Shown here: piece by piece, positions 8,310 through 17,575 of the stretch
Position numbering within the stretch: position 1 is the stretch's first letter
How the letters are laid out: each line of letters opens with the position of its first letter
Source of the DNA: Accumulibacter sp964420975
GTDB taxonomy: Bacteria; Pseudomonadota; Gammaproteobacteria; Burkholderiales; Rhodocyclaceae
Reading direction: 5' to 3'
NCBI GenBank assembly: GCA_964420975.1
Contig: CAYQVH010000007.1
Span: forward strand, 74,076-138,075
Length of the DNA: 64,000 bases
Notes under the pieces: generated by a model
What the model saw: only the letters and a program-made list of their open reading frames with translations
Databases searched by the model: none
What the model was told of the DNA's origin: nothing
Made by a program: the position numbers and the translations under genes

Positions 8310-9520
8310 TGAGCCTGCGCATCCTCCACGTTCTCGATCACTCGTTGCCGCTGCACAGCGGCTATAGCTTCCGTACGCTGGCGATCCTGCGCGAGCAGCG
8401 CGCTCTGGGGTGGCAAACCGTGCATCTCACGTCGCCAAAACAAGGTGCCGGGGCGCTGCGCGACGAGGTCGTCGACGGCTGGCGTTTTGAGCGTACGCCG
8501 AGCGCTGAGGGGACCGGGCTGATCGCGCAAATGCGTCTGACCGCGCGGCGAATCGACGAACTGGTAGGAACACTCCAGCCGGACCTCCTGCATGCCCACT
8601 CGCCGGTTCTCAATGCCTTGCCTAGCCTGTGGGTCGGCCGTCGCCGCCGCTTGCCGGTCGTGTACGAGATGCGCGCCTCGTGGGAGGACGCCGCGGTCGA
8701 CCACGGAACGACGGCCGAAGGTAGCGTGCGTTACCGCGCCTCACGCGGACTCGAAAGTTTGGCTTTGCGCTACGCTGACCAAGTGACGACGATCTGCGAA
8801 GGGCTGCGCGAAGACATCGTCGGCCGTGGTATTCCACCTGACCGAGTCACGGTGATTCCGAATGCGGTCGACGTCCGCGCCTTCAAATTCGGGACCGAGC
8901 CGGACGCCCAGCTACGGCGGAGTCTCGGGCTTGACGGCGCGATCGTCATCGGTTTTGCCGGTTCGTTCTACGGTTATGAAGGCTTGTCGCTGCTGATCGA
9001 GGCGGCGAAAGAGTTGCTGCCGCGTTACTCCCACTTGCGTTTATTGCTGGTCGGAGGGGGGCCGCAGGAAGGCAACTTGCGCGCCCAGGCAACGGCGGCA
9101 GGCCTGCAGGACAAAGTGATATTCACCGGTCGGGTGCCGCATGCCGACGTACAACGCTACTACGACCTGATCGACGTGCTGGCGTATCCACGACTGCCGA
9201 TCCGACTCACCGAACTGGTTACGCCGCTGAAGCCTCTGGAAGCCATGGCGCAGGGCCGGATGCTCGTCGCTTCGGACGTTGGTGGGCATCGCGAGCTGAT
9301 ACGTCATGGCGAAACAGGGTTCCTGTTTCGCGCCGGAGACGCGTTGGCCTTGGCCAAGGCGATCGACGACGTCCTCAGTCGGCGCGCGCAGTGGCCCGAG
9401 ATCCGCGCGCGGGCGCGCCACTTCGTCGAGGTGGAGCGTACCTGGGCGACCAGCGTGGCGCGCTATCGCGAGGTCTACCAAAGGGCGTTGGCGGGTAGTG
9501 CGAGACGACCTTTCCTTTAG
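8309..9520 (+). CDS. Glycosyltransferase, exosortase A system-associated (GT4)
   Basis: GT-B glycosyltransferase of 403 residues (TIGR04063-like). The opening LRILHVLDHSLPLHSGYSFRT is typical of this exosortase-linked family. A donor-site region IGFAGSFYGYEG and a GT4 C-terminal block with LTELVTPLKPLEAMAQG and DVGGHREL follow. ATG 8309 overlaps the amidotransferase TGA (TGATG); a GTG directly before it is less likely. It is sandwiched between the two amidotransferases, a layout that suggests one coordinated step in building and decorating the repeat unit. Confidence 0.9.
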   Translation: MSLRILHVLDHSLPLHSGYSFRTLAILREQRALGWQTVHLTSPKQGAGALRDEVVDGWRFERTPSAEGTGLIAQMRLTARRIDELVGTLQPDLLHAHSPVLNALPSLWVGRRRRLPVVYEMRASWEDAAVDHGTTAEGSVRYRASRGLESLALRYADQVTTICEGLREDIVGRGIPPDRVTVIPNAVDVRAFKFGTEPDAQLRRSLGLDGAIVIGFAGSFYGYEGLSLLIEAAKELLPRYSHLRLLLVGGGPQEGNLRAQATAAGLQDKVIFTGRVPHADVQRYYDLIDVLAYPRLPIRLTELVTPLKPLEAMAQGRMLVASDVGGHRELIRHGETGFLFRAGDALALAKAIDDVLSRRAQWPEIRARARHFVEVERTWATSVARYREVYQRALAGSARRPFL

Positions 9521-9535
9521 TGATCGAGGCTTATC

Positions 9536-11461
9536 GTGTGTGGAATTCACGGCATCTATCGTTTTGACGGCCTGGGGGTGGAGCCGGGCGTACTCGCCGC
9601 CATGGGCAGGCGAACGCAGCATCGCGGTCCAGACGACGAAGGCAGTTACGTCGATGGCCCTTGCGGAATCGCCATGCGTCGATTGTCGATCATCGACCTT
9701 AGCGGGGGTCATCAACCCTTGTCGAATGCCGACGGCAGCTTGTGGCTGGTGTGCAACGGCGAGATCTACAACTTTCGCGAGCTGCGCAGCGAGCTGCAGG
9801 CCAAGGGCTATCGCTTCAAGACCGGTTCGGACTGCGAAGTGTTGTTGCACCTCTACGACAGCGAAGGCGATGATTTCGTCCTCCGGCTCAACGGCATGTT
9901 CGACTTCGCGCTCTGGGACGCGCGGCGGAGGCGATTGCTGATTGGTCGTGATCGACTCGGCGTTAAACCTCTGTACGTCCTGCAGGACTGGCAGCGACTC
10001 GCTTTCGCGACCGAAGCCAAGGCCTTGTTGGCTCTGCCCGGGGTGAGCGCTGAACTCGATCGCGAGGTCGTCGCCGACTACTTGCACCTGGGTTACGTCG
10101 CTGCCCCGGGGTGCATCTTCAAGGGCATCCGCAAGCTGCCCCCGGCGACTTTGCTGGCGGTAGAAGACGGCAAGGTTCGCGAGTGGCGCTATTGGCAACT
10201 GCCGACCCGTCAGGCGGTCCGGATCTCCGAGGACGAGTGGATCGCCCGCGTGCGTGCGCAGCTCGAAGAGTCGGTTCGCATGCAGATGGTCAGTGACGTG
10301 CCGATCGGCGCGTTTCTTTCCGGTGGCATTGATTCGAGCGCGGTGGTCGCGTGCATGGCCAAGCACTCCGCGCAACCGATTCGTACCTACGCCATCGGTT
10401 TTTCGGGTGGCAAGGCCGAGTCCTTGTACAACGAGCTCCCGTACGCTCGCCGGGTCGCCGAGCTGTTTTCGACCTCACATCGCGAAATACTCGTTCGGCC
10501 GGACGTCGTCGCGCTCTTGCCGAAATTGCTCTGGCACATGGACGAGCCCCTGTCGGACACCGCGTTCATCACCACTTACCTGGTTTCGGAGTTTGCACGC
10601 CAGGATGTCAAGGTGATCTTGTCGGGTGTCGGTGGCGATGAGCTGTTCGGTGGCTACCGGCGTTATCTTGGCGGCCACTACGTTCAGCGCTTCAACCGCT
10701 TGCCAGGATGGTTGCGCAAAGGGGCGGGGGTTATTGCTCAGTGCCTTCCGGCCGATCGCCACTCGCGAATGTTCAATACGCTGAGATTGGCGAAAGGCTT
10801 TCTCGCTTCAGCGACCATGAGTGCCGACGAGCGTTATCGCAGCTACGTTCAGGTACTGGATCGGGAAGCGGTCTCGGCCCTGCTGCTGGAGCCCGCGACG
10901 AATCTGGACGATCCCTTGGCACGTGCTTTTGGAAGTGCGGGCGGCGACGACGAATTGAATCGGATGCTTGCCGTCGACGCCGAAACCCAACTACCGGACG
11001 ATCTGCTGCTGCTAACCGACAAGATGAGCATGGCGGTTTCGCTGGAATGCCGGGTGCCGCTCCTCGATCACCAGCTGGTCGAGATGGCGGCAGCGGTTCC
11101 CGCCGCGATCAAGGTTCGTGATGGCCGGCTGAAGCACCTGCTGAAGGCGGCGCTGAGCGGACTCCTGCCCGACGATATCCTCAATCGCCAAAAGCGCGGT
11201 TTCGGAACGCCCATGGGGGCCTGGTTGAAGCGCGAACTGGCGCCCTTGCTGAGGAGACTGCTCTCTGACGAGGTGGTGAGCGCGCGCGGGCTCTTCAGGC
11301 AATCGACGATCAATCGACTGGTGGCCGCACATGACGCCAACCGAAGCGACGGCACGGACATCCTGCTTGCCCTGATGAATCTCGAGATCTGGAGTCGCAT
11401 CTACCTGGATCGCCGCAGCCCGGATGACGTCGCTGAGGAACTGAAAGGCTACGTGGTATGA
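9536..11461 (+). CDS. Asparagine-synthase-like amidotransferase 2
   Basis: Second class II amidotransferase, 641 residues, starting GTG-TGT so that Cys2 (MCGIHG) is the glutaminase nucleophile. NGEIYNF and GSDCEVLLHLY belong to the N-terminal domain. FLSGGIDSS near residue 260 is the ATP pyrophosphatase loop, and SGVGGDELFGGYRRY is the typical synthase motif. It is clearly diverged from the first copy (for example RTQHRGPDDEG against SQRHRGPDEGG) rather than a recent duplicate. The likely role is transfer of ammonia from glutamine to a glycan or sugar-nucleotide carboxylate; true asparagine synthesis cannot be excluded. It overlaps the next gene by ATGA. Confidence 0.9.
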   Translation: MCGIHGIYRFDGLGVEPGVLAAMGRRTQHRGPDDEGSYVDGPCGIAMRRLSIIDLSGGHQPLSNADGSLWLVCNGEIYNFRELRSELQAKGYRFKTGSDCEVLLHLYDSEGDDFVLRLNGMFDFALWDARRRRLLIGRDRLGVKPLYVLQDWQRLAFATEAKALLALPGVSAELDREVVADYLHLGYVAAPGCIFKGIRKLPPATLLAVEDGKVREWRYWQLPTRQAVRISEDEWIARVRAQLEESVRMQMVSDVPIGAFLSGGIDSSAVVACMAKHSAQPIRTYAIGFSGGKAESLYNELPYARRVAELFSTSHREILVRPDVVALLPKLLWHMDEPLSDTAFITTYLVSEFARQDVKVILSGVGGDELFGGYRRYLGGHYVQRFNRLPGWLRKGAGVIAQCLPADRHSRMFNTLRLAKGFLASATMSADERYRSYVQVLDREAVSALLLEPATNLDDPLARAFGSAGGDDELNRMLAVDAETQLPDDLLLLTDKMSMAVSLECRVPLLDHQLVEMAAAVPAAIKVRDGRLKHLLKAALSGLLPDDILNRQKRGFGTPMGAWLKRELAPLLRRLLSDEVVSARGLFRQSTINRLVAAHDANRSDGTDILLALMNLEIWSRIYLDRRSPDDVAEELKGYVV

Positions 11462-12672
11462 ACATTCTCTACGTTTGCCACCGTTTTCCGTTTCCTCCCA
11501 AGCGTGGCGGCAAGATCCGGCCCTTCAATATGATCCGCCATCTCAGCGCTAGCGGTCACCGAGTGACCGTCTGTTCGCTGGCGCGCTCGGTCGAGGAAGC
11601 CAACGAGGGGCAGGGAATCGCGCCCCATTGTGAGGCCTTCGAGATGGCGCGCGTCGCGAATCCGGTGCAGACTCTGCGCATGGTTGCGTGTCTGCCGCTC
11701 ACACGGCCGTCGTCGATGGGCTATTTCTACTCGAGCGCGCTACAGCGTCAAGTGCGTCGGCGCTTGCAGGAACAGCGCTGGGATTTGATTTTTGTTCATT
11801 GTTCGTCGGTCGCACAGTACGTCGAAGACGTTCGCCACGTTCCGAAAATTCTTGATTTCGGTGACATGGATTCTCAGAAGTGGCTCGAGTACGCGCACTA
11901 CAAGCGTTTTCCGCTTTCGTTGGGATACCGCCTCGAAGGCGAGAAGATGCTGGCTGCCGAAAAGCGTTTGGCCAAGCGCTTCGACTTGTGTACGGCAACG
12001 ACACGCGCCGAATGGGAGACGCTTGAAGGGTACGGCACCGGAGTCCTGACCGACTGGTTTCCGAATGGCGTCGACGCCGACTTCTTTTCGCCGTCGGCAG
12101 AGCCCTACGATCCGGAGACGATCAGCTTCATCGGGCGCATGGACTACTATCCCAACCAGGAGTGTATGACCCGCTTTTGCGGGCAGGTTTGGCCGCGCTT
12201 GAGGTCGTTTCGGCCGCAGCTCAAGCTACTGATCGTTGGCGCCGACCCCTCGCCGGAGATTCGACGGCTCGGAGAACTGCCCGGGGTCACCGTCACCGGT
12301 TCAGTGCCCGATGTCCGTCCTTTCGTTCGCCGTTCAGCGCTGATGGTGGCACCCCTGAACATCGCCCGTGGCACCCAAAACAAAATTCTCGAAGCAATGG
12401 CCTGTGGCGTTCCCGTGGTGACCAGCAAGGTGGCAGCCGGTGGCGTCGACGCCGAGTCCGTGAAACACTTCCTCGTGGCTGAAACCACCGACGATTACGC
12501 TGCCGCGATCCTAAAACTTCTGGACGACCGCGCGGAGCGGCAACGACTTGCGGTGGCTGGCCGACAGCGCATGCTCAGCAACCATGCGTGGCCGCATTCG
12601 ATGACACGACTCGACGGAATTATCGACCGCTGCCTCCGGACCTTCTCGCAAAATAAAGGGAAAATTATATGA
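11458..12672 (+). CDS. Glycosyltransferase, PEP-CTERM/EpsH1 system (stp1-like)
   Basis: A 404-residue GT-B enzyme of the TIGR03087-like sugar transferase family. Diagnostic segments are the start NILYVCHRFPFPPKRGGKIR, the LDFGDMDSQKWLEYA block and VDADFFSP. FIGRMDYYPN and NKILEAMACGVPVV follow in the donor-binding domain. The ATG overlaps the preceding TGA by four bases, and the stop in turn overlaps the ATG of the dehydrogenase gene, so these are translationally coupled. Its acceptor and donor sugars cannot be read from sequence. Confidence 0.91.
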   Translation: MNILYVCHRFPFPPKRGGKIRPFNMIRHLSASGHRVTVCSLARSVEEANEGQGIAPHCEAFEMARVANPVQTLRMVACLPLTRPSSMGYFYSSALQRQVRRRLQEQRWDLIFVHCSSVAQYVEDVRHVPKILDFGDMDSQKWLEYAHYKRFPLSLGYRLEGEKMLAAEKRLAKRFDLCTATTRAEWETLEGYGTGVLTDWFPNGVDADFFSPSAEPYDPETISFIGRMDYYPNQECMTRFCGQVWPRLRSFRPQLKLLIVGADPSPEIRRLGELPGVTVTGSVPDVRPFVRRSALMVAPLNIARGTQNKILEAMACGVPVVTSKVAAGGVDAESVKHFLVAETTDDYAAAILKLLDDRAERQRLAVAGRQRMLSNHAWPHSMTRLDGIIDRCLRTFSQNKGKII

Positions 12673-13985
12673 AAATCAGCATTTTCGGTCTTGGCTACGT
12701 GGGTGCAGTGTCTCTTGCCTGCCTCTCGCGCGACGGTCACGAGGTCATTGGCGTCGACATCGACCTGACCAAGCTCAATCTGATTATGGCTGGCAAGACG
12801 CCGGTGGTCGAGGAAGGGATGGTTGATCTGATGGCGCTCGCCGCCAGCTGTGGCCGGGTGACGGCGACCACGAACGCACAGCGTGCCGTGCTCGAGAGCG
12901 AGGTGTCGCTGGTCTGTGTAGGCACTCCGTCTGCCGCCAACGGGAGTCAGGACCAAGGCGCCGTGCTCCGCTTGGCGGTTGAGCTTGGACGGGCGATCGC
13001 CGTCAAGAGTGAGCCCCATATCGTGGTGTTTCGCTCGACGTTGGTTCCTGGAACGGTCGAGGACGTCCTGCGACCGATCATTGAGCGCGAGTCGGGAAAA
13101 CAGGATGGCGAGGGATTCTTTCTCTGCTTTCAGCCCGAGTTCCTGCGCGAAGGTTCGTCGATTCGCGACTACGACAAGCCGCCGTTTACCGTGGTTGGCG
13201 CCAACCATCCGTATCCGGTCGCCCGTTTGCGCGAACTCTTCGGCAAACTGCCGTGCCGATTCATCGAGACGTCGGTGCGTTCGGCCGAAATGATGAAGTA
13301 CTGCTGCAACAACTTTCACGCGCTCAAGATTACTTTCGCCAATGAAACCGCTCGTCTCTGCGAGGCGCTGGGGGTCGACGCCTTCGAAGTCATGAATCTG
13401 ATTTGTCAGGACACCCAGCTCAACATTTCAACGGCGTACTTGAAGCCTGGCTATGCGTTCGGAGGATCGTGCCTTCCCAAAGACCTGCGAGCGACCACCT
13501 ATCTCGCCAAAACCCATGACGTCGAACTGCCGATGCTTGGCGGGATCATGCAGTCGAACCGCAGCCATCTCGATCTCGCGCTACGTAAGGTGCTGGCGAT
13601 TGGCAAGCGTCGAATCGGTTTTGTTGGACTGTCGTTTAAGACTGGCACCGACGATCTGCGCGAGAGTCCGCTGGTGACCCTCGCTGAGCAACTGATTGGC
13701 AAGGGCATGCAGCTCACGATCTACGATCCCGAGGTGCAGCTCGCCAGCCTGCTCGGCGCCAATCGCAGCTACATCGAACAACACCTGCCGCATATCGGTG
13801 CCATGATGCGCCAGGATCTGGAGGAAGTGATCGGCGAGGCCGACGTTCTCGTTGTTGGCTTGAGTGGTCAGGCCATCGCCGAGACGCTCGCCGCGAAGTG
13901 CCGCCCCGAGCAAAGCGTCGTTGATTTGGTGGGCCTGCCGAATCGGTCAGCCATTGCCGCCGAGGTCCGGGGACTCTGCTGGTAG
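12669..13985 (+). CDS. UDP-glucose/GDP-mannose 6-dehydrogenase family enzyme
   Basis: NAD-dependent four-electron oxidation of a nucleotide sugar C6 hydroxyl to the uronic acid. The 438 residues hold the Rossmann GLGYVGAVSLACL, the helical central region with NNFHALKITFANE, and the catalytic cysteine Cys268 in GGSCLPKDL. The GLSFKTGTDDLRESP segment of the C-terminal domain is clear. It is closest in feel to GDP-mannose dehydrogenase (AlgD-like) or Ugd; sequence alone does not decide, so no symbol is given. AAAGGGAAA precedes the ATG. It is distinct from the TviB-like dehydrogenase at 51.8 kb, so two different uronic acids are probably made. Confidence 0.92.
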   Translation: MKISIFGLGYVGAVSLACLSRDGHEVIGVDIDLTKLNLIMAGKTPVVEEGMVDLMALAASCGRVTATTNAQRAVLESEVSLVCVGTPSAANGSQDQGAVLRLAVELGRAIAVKSEPHIVVFRSTLVPGTVEDVLRPIIERESGKQDGEGFFLCFQPEFLREGSSIRDYDKPPFTVVGANHPYPVARLRELFGKLPCRFIETSVRSAEMMKYCCNNFHALKITFANETARLCEALGVDAFEVMNLICQDTQLNISTAYLKPGYAFGGSCLPKDLRATTYLAKTHDVELPMLGGIMQSNRSHLDLALRKVLAIGKRRIGFVGLSFKTGTDDLRESPLVTLAEQLIGKGMQLTIYDPEVQLASLLGANRSYIEQHLPHIGAMMRQDLEEVIGEADVLVVGLSGQAIAETLAAKCRPEQSVVDLVGLPNRSAIAAEVRGLCW

Positions 13986-13995
13986 GTGGCGACAC

Positions 13996-15000
13996 GTGAC
14001 GGAGGCAACCTCCCTGTCGTGCAGCGGCGCCTGGATCAGTCTGGTGGTACTCGGGTTTGCCTTGCTTTCGCTGACGCCTTATCTCACACGATCGACCCAA
14101 CTCGTACGGATGCGGCACGCGCTGCTGCTGGCTGAAGGAGCCGGCTTTGACTGGACGCCGGCCGACGTACCCGCCGACTACCTGCTTGAACGTCGATCGC
14201 CTGATCCGGCGTTTGCCGAAGTCGTCGTTCGCCTCGGACTGTCGGGTCTCGCGTCCGATTGGGAGCGGGCACTGGCGATCAGTCGGCATTTGCTGGCGTC
14301 TCACGCCGTCTTGCGAGGTGGTGCGGTTCAGTCCAACCTGCTTGACACCTATCGGCGGATTGTCGACCGGGGAGAGGGATATTGCGGCGATTTCGCGCGC
14401 GTTTTCTGCGGTCTGGCGATTGCTGGCGGCCTCTCGGTTCGCGCCTGGGGGTTTGCCTTTGACGGGTTCGGAGGTCACGGACACGTCTGGCCGGAGATCT
14501 GGAATCGACAGCTTGGTCGCTGGCAACTCCTTGACGTCTTCAACAACACGTGCTTCACCGGCGCCGAAGGCGTTGCCTTGTCCGCATTGGAGGTGCGGCA
14601 GGCGTTGCTCGTCGATCCCTCATCGCTGAAGCTCGACCGTTTGCACGCCGATCTCGACGCTGGCTACGCAATCGAGGCTAAGGCACGCGATTACTATCGC
14701 CGGGGTTTGCGGGAATGGTACATGCTGTGGGGCAACAACGTGTTTACGTACGATAACGCGCTTCTGGTGCGTACACTGGGGGTTTTCTCGCGCTCGCTGG
14801 AACAACTGGGCGGCATCATCCAGGGCGTCTGTCCGCGGATCCGGATCCTCGCCGATGACGGCAATCGCGCCCAGGTCGAAGCGATTCGCCGCTTGCGGCG
14901 TCATCTCTTGCTCGTCGCGGGCGTGGCGATCGCCATGCTGCTGACGTTTTCGGCGTCAGCGGTCGGCTGCTGCAAGGGCAGGCCCGAAATCTGGTTTTGA
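13996..15000 (+). CDS. Transglutaminase-like membrane-anchored protein
   Basis: Predicted 334-residue protein with an N-terminal membrane helix (about residues 12-31) and a C-terminal helix (about 307-330). A transglutaminase-like papain fold domain lies between them. The catalytic triad is visible as Cys130 in GYCGDFARVF, His163 in GHGHVWPE and Asp180 in LLDVF. The domain is therefore probably periplasmic and could be a protease, amidase or crosslinker. The GTG at 13996 is chosen because AGGTGG sits six bases before it and eleven bases separate it from the dehydrogenase stop. Its place inside the glycan operon suggests action on the polymer or an exosortase substrate, which is inference. Confidence 0.75.
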   Translation: MTEATSLSCSGAWISLVVLGFALLSLTPYLTRSTQLVRMRHALLLAEGAGFDWTPADVPADYLLERRSPDPAFAEVVVRLGLSGLASDWERALAISRHLLASHAVLRGGAVQSNLLDTYRRIVDRGEGYCGDFARVFCGLAIAGGLSVRAWGFAFDGFGGHGHVWPEIWNRQLGRWQLLDVFNNTCFTGAEGVALSALEVRQALLVDPSSLKLDRLHADLDAGYAIEAKARDYYRRGLREWYMLWGNNVFTYDNALLVRTLGVFSRSLEQLGGIIQGVCPRIRILADDGNRAQVEAIRRLRRHLLLVAGVAIAMLLTFSASAVGCCKGRPEIWF

Positions 15001-15015
15001 GGTGAGACGGCCGCC

Positions 15016-16146
15016 ATGGCGTTAATCAGCAAGCTTGCGGGTGAGAGGATGAGTGGCGGTTGTCCGGCTCCGATCTGTATCGTAGGTCCCTTGCCGCCAC
15101 CGTCCGGGGGGATGGCGAATCAGTGCGAACAACTCGTCCGTTTGTTGCGTGGTGAAGGCCATCCGGTTGAACTCGTCTGCACCAATTCGCCCTACTGGCC
15201 GCGCTGGGCAGGTCGCCTGCCCGTACTGCGCGCCGGCTTTCGCCTCTTGCCGTATCTGTGGCGGTTGTGGTGTGCCGCCGGCAGGGCGAAGGTGATTCAT
15301 GTGCTCGCGAACTCGGGGTGGGCCTGGCATCTGGTCGCTGCTCCGGCGATTCTGGTCGGCCGTTGGCGCGGGGTTCCGGTGGTCGTCAACTATCGGGGAG
15401 GGAATGCGGACGCGTTTTTTTCCCGAGCACCGGCGTGCGTGTTGCGGCTGCTGGCGGGGGCCAACCTGCGAGTGACGCCTTCTGCGTTCTTGCACCGGGT
15501 TTTCGCACGCTATGGACTCAGCGCTGAAGTCATTCCCAACATCGTCGATCTCTCACGTTTCACGCCGGCACCGGCGCGCGAGGTGGGTGACGCGCCACAA
15601 CTCGTCGTGACTCGCAATCTGGAACCGATCTATGACCTTCCCACTGCCATTCGGGCGTTTGCGCGTATTCGGTCGGTGTTTCCGCGGGCGCGACTGACGG
15701 TTGCCGGTAGCGGCCCGGATTTGACACGCCTGCAGGCGCTGGTCGGCGAGCTCGGCGTCACCGACGCCGTCTGCTTCAGTGGGCGTATCGACAATGCCGA
15801 CATCCCGGCGCTGTACTCCGCTGCCGATTGCGTGCTCAACCCGAGCACGGTCGACAACATGCCGATCTCGATCCTTGAGTCGTTTGCCAGCGGCGTGCCG
15901 GTGGTCAGCACCAACGCTGGCGGCATCCCGGATATGGTCGAAAACGGGGTTACTGGCTTGTTGGTAGCGATTGGTGACGACGCGGCCATGGCGCAAGCCG
16001 TTCTGCGCGTGCTGCAAGAGCCTCGGCTGGCGCAGCGCTTGCGCCAGGCGGGGCTGGCGCAAGCACAAAGGTACGCTTGGTCTTGCGTCCGCGAGCAGTG
16101 GCTGGAGGCCTATCGCCAAGTGACGACGATAAGGAGTCCTGCGTGA
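15016..16146 (+). CDS. Glycosyltransferase family 4
   Basis: GT-B glycosyltransferase of 376 residues (or 365 from ATG 15049). The N-terminal VGPLPPPSGGMANQ glycine-rich motif is typical of GT4 enzymes that take a lipid-linked acceptor. The C-terminal half shows RNLEPIYDLPTAIRAF, GSGPDLTRLQ, FSGRIDN and NPSTVDNMPISILESFA with the E-x7-E region. It overlaps the next gene by four bases. It is not one of the named exosortase-specific families that I can recognise. Confidence 0.86.
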   Translation: MALISKLAGERMSGGCPAPICIVGPLPPPSGGMANQCEQLVRLLRGEGHPVELVCTNSPYWPRWAGRLPVLRAGFRLLPYLWRLWCAAGRAKVIHVLANSGWAWHLVAAPAILVGRWRGVPVVVNYRGGNADAFFSRAPACVLRLLAGANLRVTPSAFLHRVFARYGLSAEVIPNIVDLSRFTPAPAREVGDAPQLVVTRNLEPIYDLPTAIRAFARIRSVFPRARLTVAGSGPDLTRLQALVGELGVTDAVCFSGRIDNADIPALYSAADCVLNPSTVDNMPISILESFASGVPVVSTNAGGIPDMVENGVTGLLVAIGDDAAMAQAVLRVLQEPRLAQRLRQAGLAQAQRYAWSCVREQWLEAYRQVTTIRSPA

Positions 16147-17549
16147 GCCTGTATACGATGTTCTGTTCGGGAGTTCTGTTTCCGCTGCACGAGCGGCTCA
16201 AGGGGCATGACTCGGTGGCACTACGCAAGCGACTCGAAGTGAGTCAGTGGTGGTCGCCCGATCGGTTGGCGAGCGACCAGGCTCAGCGGCTGCAAGCGTT
16301 TCTGGTCGAGATTGGCGCGCGCGTTCCGTATTATCGGCATCTGTTTGCTGAAACCGGTTTCGATCCGCGCACGGTGCGCGACGTTGCGGACCTGGCCGCG
16401 CTGCCGCTGCTGGGAAAGCCGGAGATCCGTGCCAATACCGAGCGCCTGGTCGCCGAAGGTCACGGTCCCCTAACCCGTTACAACACGGGGGGCTCGTCTG
16501 GCGAACCGCTGATCTTCTATATGGGCAAGGGGCGGAAAAGCCACGACGTGGCCGCCAAATGGCGCGCAACACGGTGGTGGAGCGTGGACATCGGTGATCC
16601 GGAACTGGTCGTCTGGGGCAGTCCGATCGAACTTGGCGCACAGGATCGCGTCCGTCGCTTGCGCGACGGTTTGCTGCGTAGCCGTCTCCTGCCGGCGTTC
16701 GAGATGTCTGCGGCGAATCTCGACCGTTTTGTTGGCGCCATCCGTTCGACGCAGCCGACGATGCTTTTTGGCTACCCGTCGAGTCTGGCGCTGATCGCCA
16801 GACACGCCCGGGCTCACAACGTGCGACTCGATCAGTTGGGGATTCGCGTCGCCTTCGTTACTTCGGAAAAGCTGTACGACGAACAGCGGGCGGTGATTAG
16901 CGAGGTATTTGGCTGCCGGGTAGCCAATGGATATGGTGCCCGCGACGCCGGCTTCATCGCGCATGAGTGTCCGGCAGGCGGCCTGCATCTCAGCACTGAG
17001 GATATTGTCGTCGAGACGGTTCGTGCCGACGGCAAGGCTTGCGCGCCTGGAGAGGCGGGTGAGATCATCGTCACGCATCTGGCGACGAGCGAGTTTCCCT
17101 TCGTTCGCTACCGGACGGGCGACGTTGGGGTGCTGAGCGGCCGCTCGTGCGCGTGTGGTCGTGGTCTGCCGCTGCTCGATGAAGTCCGGGGTCGCACGAC
17201 CGACTTTGTCGTCGCCAAGGACGGAACCGTCATGCACGGGCTGGCGTTGATTTACACCGTTCGCGATCTCCCTGGAGTCGAACGGTTTCGAATCGAGCAA
17301 CTGTCAACCGATCAAACGGTGGTCAAGATTGTTGCCAACGCGCAGTTTGAGCTCGCTTCCGAACAACGTATCGTCCGAGATTTCAAGGCTCGACTGGGGG
17401 AATCGGTCGAGGTGCGGGTCGAAAGGGTCGCCGAAATTGCCAATGAGGCGTCGGGCAAATACCGTTATGTCGTTAGCCACGTCAAACCCGCCAATGTTGC
17501 CGCCGAAAGCAACCCCGACGCGGCGCCGAACACGATGTCAGCGGAGTAA
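16143..17549 (+). CDS. CapK-like AMP-forming adenylating enzyme (phenylacetate-CoA ligase family)
   Basis: A 468-residue member of the CapK/PaaK-like adenylate-forming family often found in capsule and EPS loci. The phosphate-binding loop YNTGGSSGEPL, the ANGYGARDAGFIAHEC block and the EIIVTHL - VRYRTGDVG segment are diagnostic of adenylating enzymes. The GTG 16143 start has AGGAG seven bases upstream and overlaps the previous stop. Members probably activate a carboxylate for transfer to the glycan, but the substrate is unproven. A longer in-frame start at 16077 lies inside the preceding gene and is unlikely. Confidence 0.85.
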   Translation: MSLYTMFCSGVLFPLHERLKGHDSVALRKRLEVSQWWSPDRLASDQAQRLQAFLVEIGARVPYYRHLFAETGFDPRTVRDVADLAALPLLGKPEIRANTERLVAEGHGPLTRYNTGGSSGEPLIFYMGKGRKSHDVAAKWRATRWWSVDIGDPELVVWGSPIELGAQDRVRRLRDGLLRSRLLPAFEMSAANLDRFVGAIRSTQPTMLFGYPSSLALIARHARAHNVRLDQLGIRVAFVTSEKLYDEQRAVISEVFGCRVANGYGARDAGFIAHECPAGGLHLSTEDIVVETVRADGKACAPGEAGEIIVTHLATSEFPFVRYRTGDVGVLSGRSCACGRGLPLLDEVRGRTTDFVVAKDGTVMHGLALIYTVRDLPGVERFRIEQLSTDQTVVKIVANAQFELASEQRIVRDFKARLGESVEVRVERVAEIANEASGKYRYVVSHVKPANVAAESNPDAAPNTMSAE

Positions 17550-17575
17550 TCCCTTGCCGAGCGGAGAATTCTGAA

